A stretch of DNA of 39,404 nt from Bacteroidota bacterium (GTDB taxonomy: Bacteria > Bacteroidota > Bacteroidia > Chitinophagales > LD1): the NCBI GenBank assembly GCA_947461105.1, contig CANHIG010000004.1, positions 1 to 39,404 on the forward strand. The letters run 5' to 3'. Position numbers and translations under genes: made by a program. Every line of letters begins with the position of its first letter. Position 1 is the first letter of the stretch. Shown here piece by piece: positions 27,022-33,901 of this stretch. The notes under the pieces were generated by a model, which saw nothing but the letters and a program-made list of their open reading frames with translations, was not told the DNA's origin and did not search any database.

Positions 27022-27466
27022 GCAGCGATAATAGAGAAAATCTTTTGCTGACTGGTAAAAAAAATGTTTAGATAAGCTTACCGATAGTGAGTTTCGCCAA
27101 TCTGCCCAAAATGGGTGTATAGGCGTAGTTTTTTATCGCCTATATACTAGCTATATGCCATTTAAATGACCGACAAATTCAGGATTCGCAACAGGCGGTT
27201 TTTTAAGTGCGCTATCGCGTTAATACAGATTAATTAACGCAAAGATTTTCTCTCCGAAAAAAAAGGACATTGTACTTACATTTTATTTGTTCCAAGCGGA
27301 TGCTTGAAAAAGTAAGGATAAGCAAGTTTGAAACTTGTCCTTCATTGGTTATATCTTGTGAGTATATTCATATTTTGCTTTAGCCTTCTGCAAAAGGCAT
27401 ATTATAGATTAACTTTCGCAAGACAAGCAAAAGCAAGAAAGAAACAACCATAAAAATTTACACAAA
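27022..27466. other. Gene-free region with several inverted repeats
   Basis: No convincing gene is seen in these 445 bases. Four perfect or near-perfect inverted repeats are present: TATAGGCG / CGCCTATA at 27118-27144, GCGTTAA / TTAACGC at 27217-27240, CAAGC / GCTTG at 27293-27306, and a compound hairpin at 27314-27342 (AAGGA / TCCTT around CAAGTTT-G-AAACTTG). None has a clear U-tract. The region must also hold the 5' ends of the divergent MFS and VOC genes; a weak TAACTTTC element sits at 27410-27417. Confidence 0.5.
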
Positions 27467-27994
27467 ATGAAAAAGACAACACTAATGATTTTGGCCATTG
27501 CCACATCATTCTGTTTTGGTTTCGCATTCAACACTATCATTACAAAGCAGACGAAACACCAGATGCAAATGAAAAAAGTAACCGGTATTGGTGGTGTTTT
27601 TTTCAAATGTAAAGACACCAAGAAAATGAAAGAGTGGTATCAAATACATCTGGGTTTAAATACAAACCAATACGGGACAGTTTTTGAATGGTGGCAGGGT
27701 GCAGACAACACCAAAAAGGGATTTACTCAATGGAGTCCTTTCAAAGAAACCACTAAATACTTTGAGCCTTCTGCCAAAGACTTTATGATAAACTACCGAG
27801 TCGAAAATCTGCAAGCGCTTGTAGCCGAACTGAAAAAGCAAAATGTGACCATTACCGACACAATTGAAACCTATGAATACGGAAAGTTTGTACACATCAT
27901 GGATATAGAGGGAAATAAAATTGAACTGTGGGAGCCAAACGACATCGAGTACGAAAAACTAGGCATACAAATCGGCAGCAAGACAACAAAATAA
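27467..27994 (+). CDS. VOC (glyoxalase/bleomycin-resistance fold) protein with N-terminal export-like segment
   Basis: A 175-residue protein. Residues 1-25 look like a signal peptide or membrane anchor (MKKTTLMILAIATSFCFGFA). From about residue 35 (KKVTGIGGVFFKCKDTKKM) a vicinal-oxygen-chelate domain follows, with MKEWYQIHLGLNTNQYGTVF, FMINYRVENLQALVAELKKQ and the end HIMDIEGNKIELWEPND, whose last Glu is a usual metal ligand. Such domains carry out metal-dependent lyase, dioxygenase or drug-binding roles; the substrate here is unknown. Most VOC proteins are cytoplasmic, so the leader is notable. The alternative is an internal start near residue 33 (MQMKKV). The next gene is 77 bases downstream on the same strand. 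Confidence 0.8.
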   Translation: MKKTTLMILAIATSFCFGFAFNTIITKQTKHQMQMKKVTGIGGVFFKCKDTKKMKEWYQIHLGLNTNQYGTVFEWWQGADNTKKGFTQWSPFKETTKYFEPSAKDFMINYRVENLQALVAELKKQNVTITDTIETYEYGKFVHIMDIEGNKIELWEPNDIEYEKLGIQIGSKTTK

Positions 27995-28071
27995 AGGAAC
28001 TGCTGTTTGTATAATTATCCCGAAAAATATATCAGCAAACAGAACGAAATTATCACCCTTTGAAATAAATA

Positions 28072-28479
28072 ATGAAAATAAAACCTGCATATTATTGGTT
28101 CGCAATTTTTGCATTGACTTTCATAGCCTATCAACTGGTTCAAGATAGCATCAGACCAAACTACAACGGAGGCAATTTAATTATTAAGTATTTGTTAGGA
28201 GTTGCGCCTAATTTTTTCCCAAGCATAGGAATCCCGGCTCTGTTCGTCATTCTTATTCCGGAACTCCATAATAAAAACCCGACTAATGTATGGTTGAACA
28301 GTAAAAAGCACCTAACAGCAATCCTGATTTCACTAATTGGACTTCTATCGTGGGAGTTTATGCAATTGACAACCACAAAAGGGCGATTTGATTGGCACGA
28401 TGTTCTTTGGACGCTAATTGGGGCTTTGATTTTTTATTTAATATGGACTATAACCCCAACAAAATACAAGGGTGAATGA
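28072..28479 (+). CDS. Small integral membrane protein, VanZ-like
   Basis: A 135-residue membrane protein with about four hydrophobic segments (YYWFAIFALTFIAYQLV, IGIPALFVILIPEL, LTAILISLIGLLSWEFM, WTLIGALIFYLIW). The TTKGRFDWHDVLWTLIGALI segment resembles the conserved C-terminal part of VanZ-like proteins (compare FDMWDAVANGLG in the 4533-4895 gene), with a Glu in the preceding helix. No function is known. It follows the VOC gene by 77 bases. Confidence 0.6.
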   Translation: MKIKPAYYWFAIFALTFIAYQLVQDSIRPNYNGGNLIIKYLLGVAPNFFPSIGIPALFVILIPELHNKNPTNVWLNSKKHLTAILISLIGLLSWEFMQLTTTKGRFDWHDVLWTLIGALIFYLIWTITPTKYKGE

Positions 28480-28549
28480 GCGCGAAATAGAATCCGAAAA
28501 TGAAAGAGATTTTTGCTGACCTAAATCATTGACAGCAATCTAAAACCAT

Positions 28550-28577
28550 TAAAATTTCCAGTATACTGGAAATTTTA
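28550..28577. terminator. 28-base perfect palindrome, probable bidirectional terminator
   Basis: TAAAATTTCCAGTA is followed directly by its exact reverse complement. As RNA this makes a stem of ten pairs around a UAUA loop, with an A-rich base on one side and UUUUA on the other. It lies between convergent genes ending at 28479 (+) and 28691 (-), which favours a shared terminator, though the U-tract is short and an operator is possible. Confidence 0.5.
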
Positions 28578-28690
28578 GTACTACAGTGATTGATTTCGAT
28601 AAGCGCGCTTTAAAAAATACAAATTGAAAATCACCCTGAAGCAGCTACATCGGTAATAACTCCTAAAAACTTAATGGACTTTTGCCGGAT

Positions 28691-29830
28691 TTAAGACAGA
28701 ATAGAACGCGAAATCACGATACGCTGCACCTCTGATGTACCTTCATAAATCTGTGTAATCTTGGCATCGCGCATCAATCGCTCTACATGGTATTCTTTTA
28801 CAAAACCATATCCTCCATGCACTTGTACCGCTTCCACAGTAGTTTTCATAGCTACCTCCGAAGCAAATACTTTGGCCATAGATGAAGCAATATCGTAATT
28901 TTCATGAGCATCTTTCAGCGCAGCAGCTTTGTATACCAATAGGCGTGCGGCTTCTATTTCAGTGGCCATATCAGCCAGCTTAAAAGCAATTGCCTGATGA
29001 TTGATAATTTCCTTTTTGAATGCCTTGCGTTGTTTAGAATAGTCAGCTGCCATTTCATAAGCCCCTGCTGCAATACCCAATGCCTGAGCTGCAATTCCGA
29101 TTCTGCCACCTGCCAACGTTTTCATTGCAAATTTGAATCCAAATCCATCTTCACCTATTCTGTTTTCCTTAGGCACTTTCACATCGTTGAACAGCAAAGT
29201 GTGTGTGTCAGATGAACGAATACCCAGTTTATCTTCCTTCTTTCCTACTACAAAGCCCTCCATGCCTTTTTCTACAATCAGCACATTGATTCCCTTGTGT
29301 CCTTTGGCTACATCTGTTTGTGCAATCACGAGATAGATAGATGCGCAACCTCCGTTTGTAATCCAATTTTTGGTACCGTTCAATACATAGTGGTCGCCTT
29401 TGTCAATAGCAGTGGTGGACTGTGAAGTGGCATCTGATCCTGCCTCAGGTTCTGAAAGACAAAACGCACCTAATTTTTCTCCTTTCGCCAATGGCACCAA
29501 ATATTTTTGCTTTTGTTCTTCTGTACCAAACTCCTGCAAACCCCAGCAAACAAGCGAATTGTTTACAGACATCAATACAGAAGATGAGTTATCAATTTTT
29601 GAAATTTCTTCGAGCGCTATCACATAGCTAAGTGTATCCAATCCGCTCCCACCATATTTCGGGTCAACCATCATACCAAGAAAGCCCAAATCAGCCATTC
29701 CCTTCACTTGCTCCGCAGGCCAAATCTGGTCGCTGTCGCGCTCGATTACTCCCGGTTTGCAAACTTGTTGTGCGAAATCGCGAGCTGCCTTGCGAATCAT
29801 TAAATGCTCCTCTGTCAACGAAAAATTCAT
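28691..29830 (-). CDS. Acyl-CoA dehydrogenase
   Basis: A 379-residue FAD enzyme that makes the trans-2 double bond in acyl-CoA, the first step of beta-oxidation or of branched-chain amino-acid breakdown. The start at ATG 29830 (MNFSLTEEHLMIRKAARDFA) gives the family's normal length; an upstream extension of 20 codons is not homologous. Signatures are AFCLSEPEAGSDA (flavin binding), NGTKNWITNGG, and the C-terminal QIYEGTSEVQR with catalytic base Glu363. This pattern is the short-chain/butyryl-CoA type found in Bacteroidota. Electrons would go to ETF. It stands alone; its substrate chain length cannot be read from sequence. Confidence 0.95.
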   Translation of the reverse strand: MNFSLTEEHLMIRKAARDFAQQVCKPGVIERDSDQIWPAEQVKGMADLGFLGMMVDPKYGGSGLDTLSYVIALEEISKIDNSSSVLMSVNNSLVCWGLQEFGTEEQKQKYLVPLAKGEKLGAFCLSEPEAGSDATSQSTTAIDKGDHYVLNGTKNWITNGGCASIYLVIAQTDVAKGHKGINVLIVEKGMEGFVVGKKEDKLGIRSSDTHTLLFNDVKVPKENRIGEDGFGFKFAMKTLAGGRIGIAAQALGIAAGAYEMAADYSKQRKAFKKEIINHQAIAFKLADMATEIEAARLLVYKAAALKDAHENYDIASSMAKVFASEVAMKTTVEAVQVHGGYGFVKEYHVERLMRDAKITQIYEGTSEVQRIVISRSILS

Positions 29831-29960
29831 ATTGTTTGTTTTTGCCCTGCGAATATAGCATAAGCCGTCAAATATGATAGCGTAAAACAAGATTCTTCAT
29901 GCTATTAAACTACCCGGATGTACTCCGAAAAGCAATAATATTTTGCCAAATCCGTTTTCA

Positions 29961-30398
29961 ATGAAAAATTTAAACATGCAATTCAAAACAACAATAACAT
30001 ACTTAGCAATTCTGATGGCTATGGCTTCTTGTAAGAAAGAAGAAGCACGGTCAATTATTTATACCATTAATTCTGTAGATAGTTCCGGTATTTATGCCCG
30101 GGTTAAAGGAACGGAACATAATAATAAAACTACTATCAATATAAATCTAATTAATATAAAGGATTTTAGCAGTTTTGATGTTCACTTTCACGAAGGTCCT
30201 CCAGCAAGCTACAAAGGTTATGCACCATACACTTTCCATAATATTCGCGGCTCACAAAATATAGCAAGCCCGGGAATAGAACAAGATATAGAGATGAAGT
30301 ATGATAATTTCATTCAGTTTGACGGAACATGCGTTGTTCATCCTTCAGGTCAATCAAATGTAATTGCTAAAGGTGGAATAGGAAAAAATGCACAATAG
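29961..30398 (+). CDS. Small lipoprotein, possibly of Cu,Zn-SOD-like fold
   Basis: A 145-residue predicted lipoprotein, counted from ATG 29961 (29976 is an alternative). The lipobox is MASC (Cys at about residue 24), followed by a charged tether. The mature domain, about 120 residues, has weak but ordered resemblance to Cu,Zn superoxide dismutase or CHRD-type domains: ARVKGTEHNN and NININL strands, an HxH pair in SFDVHFHEG, a further His at YTFHNIRG, and CVVHPSGQSN with a His where SOD has its last copper ligand, then KGGIGKNAQ. The final strand after this is missing. If metal-binding, it would sit on the periplasmic or outer face. The family call is tentative. The stop is only 2 bases from the convergent rfaE2 stop. 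Confidence 0.6.
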   Translation: MKNLNMQFKTTITYLAILMAMASCKKEEARSIIYTINSVDSSGIYARVKGTEHNNKTTININLINIKDFSSFDVHFHEGPPASYKGYAPYTFHNIRGSQNIASPGIEQDIEMKYDNFIQFDGTCVVHPSGQSNVIAKGGIGKNAQ

Positions 30399-30400
30399 AA

Positions 30401-30877
30401 TTACTCTTTGATGTTGTTGATGAGGTTGGTAGTGCTGACTCCCGCTACTAGAGGCACTATTGCAATTTTTCCTCCATTGGCTTTTACTATATCTGCACCA
30501 ACAATATCGCTTTCTTTATAGTCTCCGCCCTTGACCAAGACATTTGGAAGTATATGCTTTATCAGCTCCAAAGGAGTTTCCTCATCAAAAACAATCACGG
30601 CATCTACATTTTTCAAGGAAGCTAAAATCAAAGCTCTTGAGTCCTGATTATTTATTGGACGCGAATCACCTTTGAGTTTTTTTACTGAATTATCTGAATT
30701 CAAACCCACCACAACTCTATCGCCAAGCTCAGCACAATGATTCAGTAAGCTCACGTGCCCCACATGAAGTATATCAAAACAACCATTGGCAAACACAATG
30801 CTATCGCCCACTCCGCGCCAATGTTGCATCAGCCTGTCCAGCTCTGTTAAACCAACAATTTTTTCTGCAACATCCAT
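30401..30877 (-). CDS. rfaE2: D-glycero-beta-D-manno-heptose 1-phosphate adenylyltransferase
   Basis: A 158-residue cytoplasmic nucleotidyltransferase that forms ADP-heptose for LPS inner core. The nucleotide-binding HxGH motif is ANGCFDILHVGHVSLLNH, with VVGLNSDNSVKKLKG, RPINNQDSRALILASL and LVKGGDYKESDIVGAD following; these are typical of the C-terminal domain of HldE. The kinase half is absent, so it is the stand-alone form, as in many non-enteric bacteria. The neighbouring flippase-like gene and panD lie upstream on the same strand (27 bases to the flippase). Confidence 0.93.
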   Translation of the reverse strand: MDVAEKIVGLTELDRLMQHWRGVGDSIVFANGCFDILHVGHVSLLNHCAELGDRVVVGLNSDNSVKKLKGDSRPINNQDSRALILASLKNVDAVIVFDEETPLELIKHILPNVLVKGGDYKESDIVGADIVKANGGKIAIVPLVAGVSTTNLINNIKE

Positions 30878-30904
30878 ATCAATCTTTCGATTATAAAATC
30901 CGTG

Positions 30905-31903
30905 CTATGCTTTTTTCTGCTGAAAAGCAAGATAAGCCATAGCCACCAGCCCTGAAAGTATTACCATGAGCGTTTGAGCTGTCCATGCTATCCAACCCCA
31001 GGCATAGCCGATGTTTGCGGATACGCCATAAAGCAATAAAATTTCTCTGGTAATGAGCGGATATGCTCCCACTCCGCCCTGAGTAGCAATGAATGCAAAC
31101 GTGCCAAAAAACAAAATCGCCATTGCTGCGCCAATGCCCAGATGAGCCGTTTCAGCAAAAGCCATAAAATTGCAATAACCCATTGCTAAATACATAGCCC
31201 AAACCAAAATAGAATAGAAAACAAATAGCCAGGGATTTTCTACGTTTCTTACAGCTGTAAGTCCACTGAGCATTCCCTTTAGTTTTTGAGTGACCACGCC
31301 TATTATAGGCAGCTTGCTGGCTTTCTTATAAATCAATATTGATGCAGCTGCCACAAAAAACACTACTCCTATTTTGATATAAATAGAAGACGCTCCAGCT
31401 GATTGCATTTTTAAATGAAGTGGAGCAATCAGATATTTTTCAAATACGGAAAAAAGCAAATCATGCTGCACAAAAAACAGTAAAACCCCAACACACAAAA
31501 GAGTAAGCACATCTACAATCCGCTCCAGCACCATAGTGCCGATAGACTTTTCGATAGGCACACCATCAGTTTTAAATACTATGCCGCATCTCGAAATCTC
31601 TCCCAATCTTGGAAATGCAACATTCCCAACATACATCACATAAACCGCTGCTGCAACATTTCCAAATTTGGCTTTGTAACCGAGCGAGCGCAAAAGCATA
31701 TTCCATCTTTCTGCCCTCACAAAATTACTTAGCATACCAATAGCTGTTCCCATAAATAACCAAAACCAACTCGCACGATCAAAAGCAGCTTTCATTTCGC
31801 TGATGTCATCAGCGGTTAGCTTCCTCACTGCCAGCCACACCAAAAGCGCCCCAAGTCCCAGAGACAAAGCAAACTTGAGTATACCTGACAATAATTTTTT
31901 CAC
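30905..31903 (-). CDS. Flippase-like membrane protein (lysylphosphatidylglycerol synthase TM family)
   Basis: A 332-residue integral membrane protein with about eight hydrophobic segments. Conserved elements of the UPF0104 / LPG-synthase transmembrane family are visible: FVRAERWNMLLRSLG after helix 2, FPRLGEISRCGIVFKTDG and MVLERIVDVLTLL in the middle, and FGTFAFIATQGGVGAYPLI near the end. Members without the synthase domain are thought to move lipids across the membrane or support polysaccharide export. The substrate is unknown. It lies 4 bases after panD and 27 before rfaE2, so the three probably form an operon; panD next to this gene is frequent in Bacteroidota. Confidence 0.87.
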   Translation of the reverse strand: MKKLLSGILKFALSLGLGALLVWLAVRKLTADDISEMKAAFDRASWFWLFMGTAIGMLSNFVRAERWNMLLRSLGYKAKFGNVAAAVYVMYVGNVAFPRLGEISRCGIVFKTDGVPIEKSIGTMVLERIVDVLTLLCVGVLLFFVQHDLLFSVFEKYLIAPLHLKMQSAGASSIYIKIGVVFFVAAASILIYKKASKLPIIGVVTQKLKGMLSGLTAVRNVENPWLFVFYSILVWAMYLAMGYCNFMAFAETAHLGIGAAMAILFFGTFAFIATQGGVGAYPLITREILLLYGVSANIGYAWGWIAWTAQTLMVILSGLVAMAYLAFQQKKA

Positions 31904-31907
31904 AAAT

Positions 31908-32258
31908 TTATGTTGTTAATTGATTTGCAGCATTCACGTGAACTGTAGTAGGTTTATGCGTTCTATGCTCCTCCATAGTAAGCTGACAATAGGATATAAT
32001 GATGATGATATCTCCCACGGCTACTTTGCGCGCAGCAGGACCATTCAGGCAAATAGTTCCGGAACCTCTCTCGCCTTTTATTACATAGGTTTCAATTCGC
32101 TCTCCGTTATTTACATTTACGATTTGCACTTTCTCATGCTCTACAATGTTAGAAGCCTCCATCAGATTTTCATCAATGGTGATTGAACCGATGTAGTTCA
32201 AATCAGCTTGTGTAACCGTGGCACGGTGAATTTTTGATTTATAAACGGTAATTGTCAT
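31908..32258 (-). CDS. panD: Aspartate 1-decarboxylase proenzyme
   Basis: A 116-residue pyruvoyl-dependent enzyme that makes beta-alanine from aspartate for pantothenate and coenzyme A. The self-cleavage site Gly24-Ser25 is in [13 protein letters not shown]; Lys9, Arg54 and Tyr58 are present at their E. coli positions, and [19 protein letters not shown] is conserved. panC is not beside it. The gene heads the panD - flippase - rfaE2 transcript and has a recognisable promoter. Confidence 0.97.
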   Translation of the reverse strand: MTITVYKSKIHRATVTQADLNYIGSITIDENLMEASNIVEHEKVQIVNVNNGERIETYVIKGERGSGTICLNGPAARKVAVGDIIIIISYCQLTMEEHRTHKPTTVHVNAANQLTT

Positions 32259-32264
32259 AGGGTG

Positions 32265-32294
32265 TAAAAGTAAAAAAAGAATTTAGGGCACAAA
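32265..32294 (-). promoter_or_regulatory. Promoter of the panD transcript
   Basis: On the minus strand TTTG (32294-32291), 18 bases, then TACTTTTA (32272-32265), one mismatch from TAnnTTTG. The panD ATG is 6 bases beyond the -7 box, so the transcript would be nearly leaderless. Confidence 0.5.
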
Positions 32295-32387
32295 TGAATC
32301 AAAAAAAAGGAGCTTTTGCAAAGATATTGCATAGGCATATTGTTGGTATTATTTATGAGTAATCACAGCAATTTGGCTAATCCTTAT

Positions 32388-32395
32388 TATGTTTG
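32388..32395 (+). promoter_or_regulatory. -7 box upstream of the FAD oxidase gene
   Basis: TATGTTTG is an exact TAnnTTTG match 22 bases before the ATG at 32418. No TTG is found at the expected -33 distance, so only the -7 element is supported. It favours 32418 as the start over the TTG at 32316. Confidence 0.4.
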
Positions 32396-32417
32396 CGCCA
32401 ACCGAAAAATTACATAC

Positions 32418-33845
32418 ATGTTTCAGGAGGCGAAATCGCTCAAATTTGACTACAAAAAAATTGATAGCAATGACATACAATACTTTGTGTCAATTGTTGG
32501 AGCGCAATATGTACTAACCTCCGGAGAGCAATATGAAAAGTATGCAAAAGATGAAACTGAAAATCTCAGATTTTATCCTGAGGCAGTTGTAAAACCATTG
32601 ACAACAGAGGAAATCAGCAAGGTAGTAACCTACTGCAACGAAAATAAAATTCCTGTGTATCCCCGCGCAGCCGGAAGTGGTCTTTCTGCAAATAGTCTGG
32701 CAATTTATGGCGGGGTAATGCTGAGCATAGAAAGACTGAATAGGATTATTGAAATTGATGAAAAGAATCTTCAGGTAATTACTGAGCCAGGAGTAATTAC
32801 AGAAGTATTGCAAAATACTGTGAAAGAAAAAGGACTCTTTTATCCTCCAGACCCTTCGAGCCGAGGCACATGCTTTATAGGCGGAAATGTGGCTTGTAAC
32901 TCAGGCGGGCCAAGAGCGGTGAAATATGGTGTGGTGAAAGATTATGTGCTGAATCTCGAAGTGGTTTTGCCAACAGGTGAAATCATGTGGACCGGTGCAA
33001 ATGTGTTGAAAAACTCAACGGGCTATAATTTCACCCAACTTTTTGTAGGCAGTGAAGGCACACTGGGTATCGTTACCAAAATAGTTTTGAAACTCATCCC
33101 CTACCCGAAATTCAATGTGGCGATGCTGGCTCCATTCACTTCTATGGATCAGGCAAGTGCTGCTGTTTCGGCAATTTTCAGAGCAGGTATAGTACCATCA
33201 TGTTTAGAGTTTATGGAGCGGGAAGCTATTGACTGGGTATGTAAATTTCTGGGCGATGTAAATATCCCTATTGAAGAAAATGTAAAGGCCAATTTACTGA
33301 TTGAAATTGATGGAAACGACATGGAGCAAATTCATAAAGAGGCGGAAAAACTTTATGAGGTGTTGAGCGAATTTGAATGCGGAGAAATTTTATTTGCGGA
33401 CAGCGATGCACAAAAAGCTGACCTGTGGCGCATGAGAAGAAGTGTGGCAACGGCTGTAAAAACAACTTCAGTTACTATCGAAGAAGACACTGTAGTGCCC
33501 AGATATTATTTGCCGGAGCTTTTAAGACATATCAAGGAAGTAGGGACGAAATATAATTTTCGTTCCGTGTGCTATGGTCATGCCGGAGATGGGAATGTAC
33601 ATGTGAGAATAATCAAAGACAATCTTTCTGATGAATACTGGAGAGATGTAGTGCCTAATGGTGTTCGGGAAATATTTGAAAAAGTAGTGGCTTTAGGCGG
33701 CACTATCAGCGGAGAACATGGTATTGGATGGGTGCAAAGAAGATTCATGGACATCAAGTTTCCTGAATTTCAGATGGAATTGATGCGCGGAGTGAAAAAG
33801 GTTTTTGACCCAAACCATATTATGAATCCGGGGAAAGTTTTTTGA
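32418..33845 (+). CDS. FAD-binding oxidase, GlcD/D-lactate dehydrogenase type
   Basis: A 475-residue flavoprotein of the vanillyl-alcohol-oxidase fold. The start is ATG 32418 (MFQEAKSLKFDYKKIDSND); the frame stays open to a TTG at 32316 but that part is not homologous and holds the -7 box. The FAD-binding PCMH domain spans about residues 40-220 (PVYPRAAGSGLSANSLAIYG, GGNVACNSGGPRAVKYG, VGSEGTLGIVT). The C-terminal oxidase domain contains CYGHAGDGNVHVRI and GGTISGEHGIGWVQRR, the metal and substrate region of D-2-hydroxyacid dehydrogenases. It probably oxidises glycolate, D-lactate or a related acid and passes electrons to the quinone pool. Its exact substrate is not decided. It precedes mrdA by 56 bases. 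Confidence 0.92.
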   Translation: MFQEAKSLKFDYKKIDSNDIQYFVSIVGAQYVLTSGEQYEKYAKDETENLRFYPEAVVKPLTTEEISKVVTYCNENKIPVYPRAAGSGLSANSLAIYGGVMLSIERLNRIIEIDEKNLQVITEPGVITEVLQNTVKEKGLFYPPDPSSRGTCFIGGNVACNSGGPRAVKYGVVKDYVLNLEVVLPTGEIMWTGANVLKNSTGYNFTQLFVGSEGTLGIVTKIVLKLIPYPKFNVAMLAPFTSMDQASAAVSAIFRAGIVPSCLEFMEREAIDWVCKFLGDVNIPIEENVKANLLIEIDGNDMEQIHKEAEKLYEVLSEFECGEILFADSDAQKADLWRMRRSVATAVKTTSVTIEEDTVVPRYYLPELLRHIKEVGTKYNFRSVCYGHAGDGNVHVRIIKDNLSDEYWRDVVPNGVREIFEKVVALGGTISGEHGIGWVQRRFMDIKFPEFQMELMRGVKKVFDPNHIMNPGKVF

Positions 33846-33901
33846 CACAAAAAATAAATTCGCTTTTCTAAATTGAATAACAAACAGGTAGCTATAAAGC
33901 C

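Noticed and set aside
27022-27466. tRNA or other known structured RNA in the gene-free region
   Set aside because: No acceptor-stem, TTCRA loop or other recognised RNA signature could be found; only short unconnected hairpins are seen.
27409-27621. Minus-strand frame of 70 codons, hydrophobic and Cys-rich
   Set aside because: It is the complement of the signal segment and start of the VOC gene; the coding strand is clear.
32316-32417. 34-codon N-terminal extension of the FAD oxidase from a TTG start, with a signal-like stretch
   Set aside because: The segment contains an exact -7 promoter box, is not homologous to the family, and a good ATG at 32418 starts just before the conserved domain.
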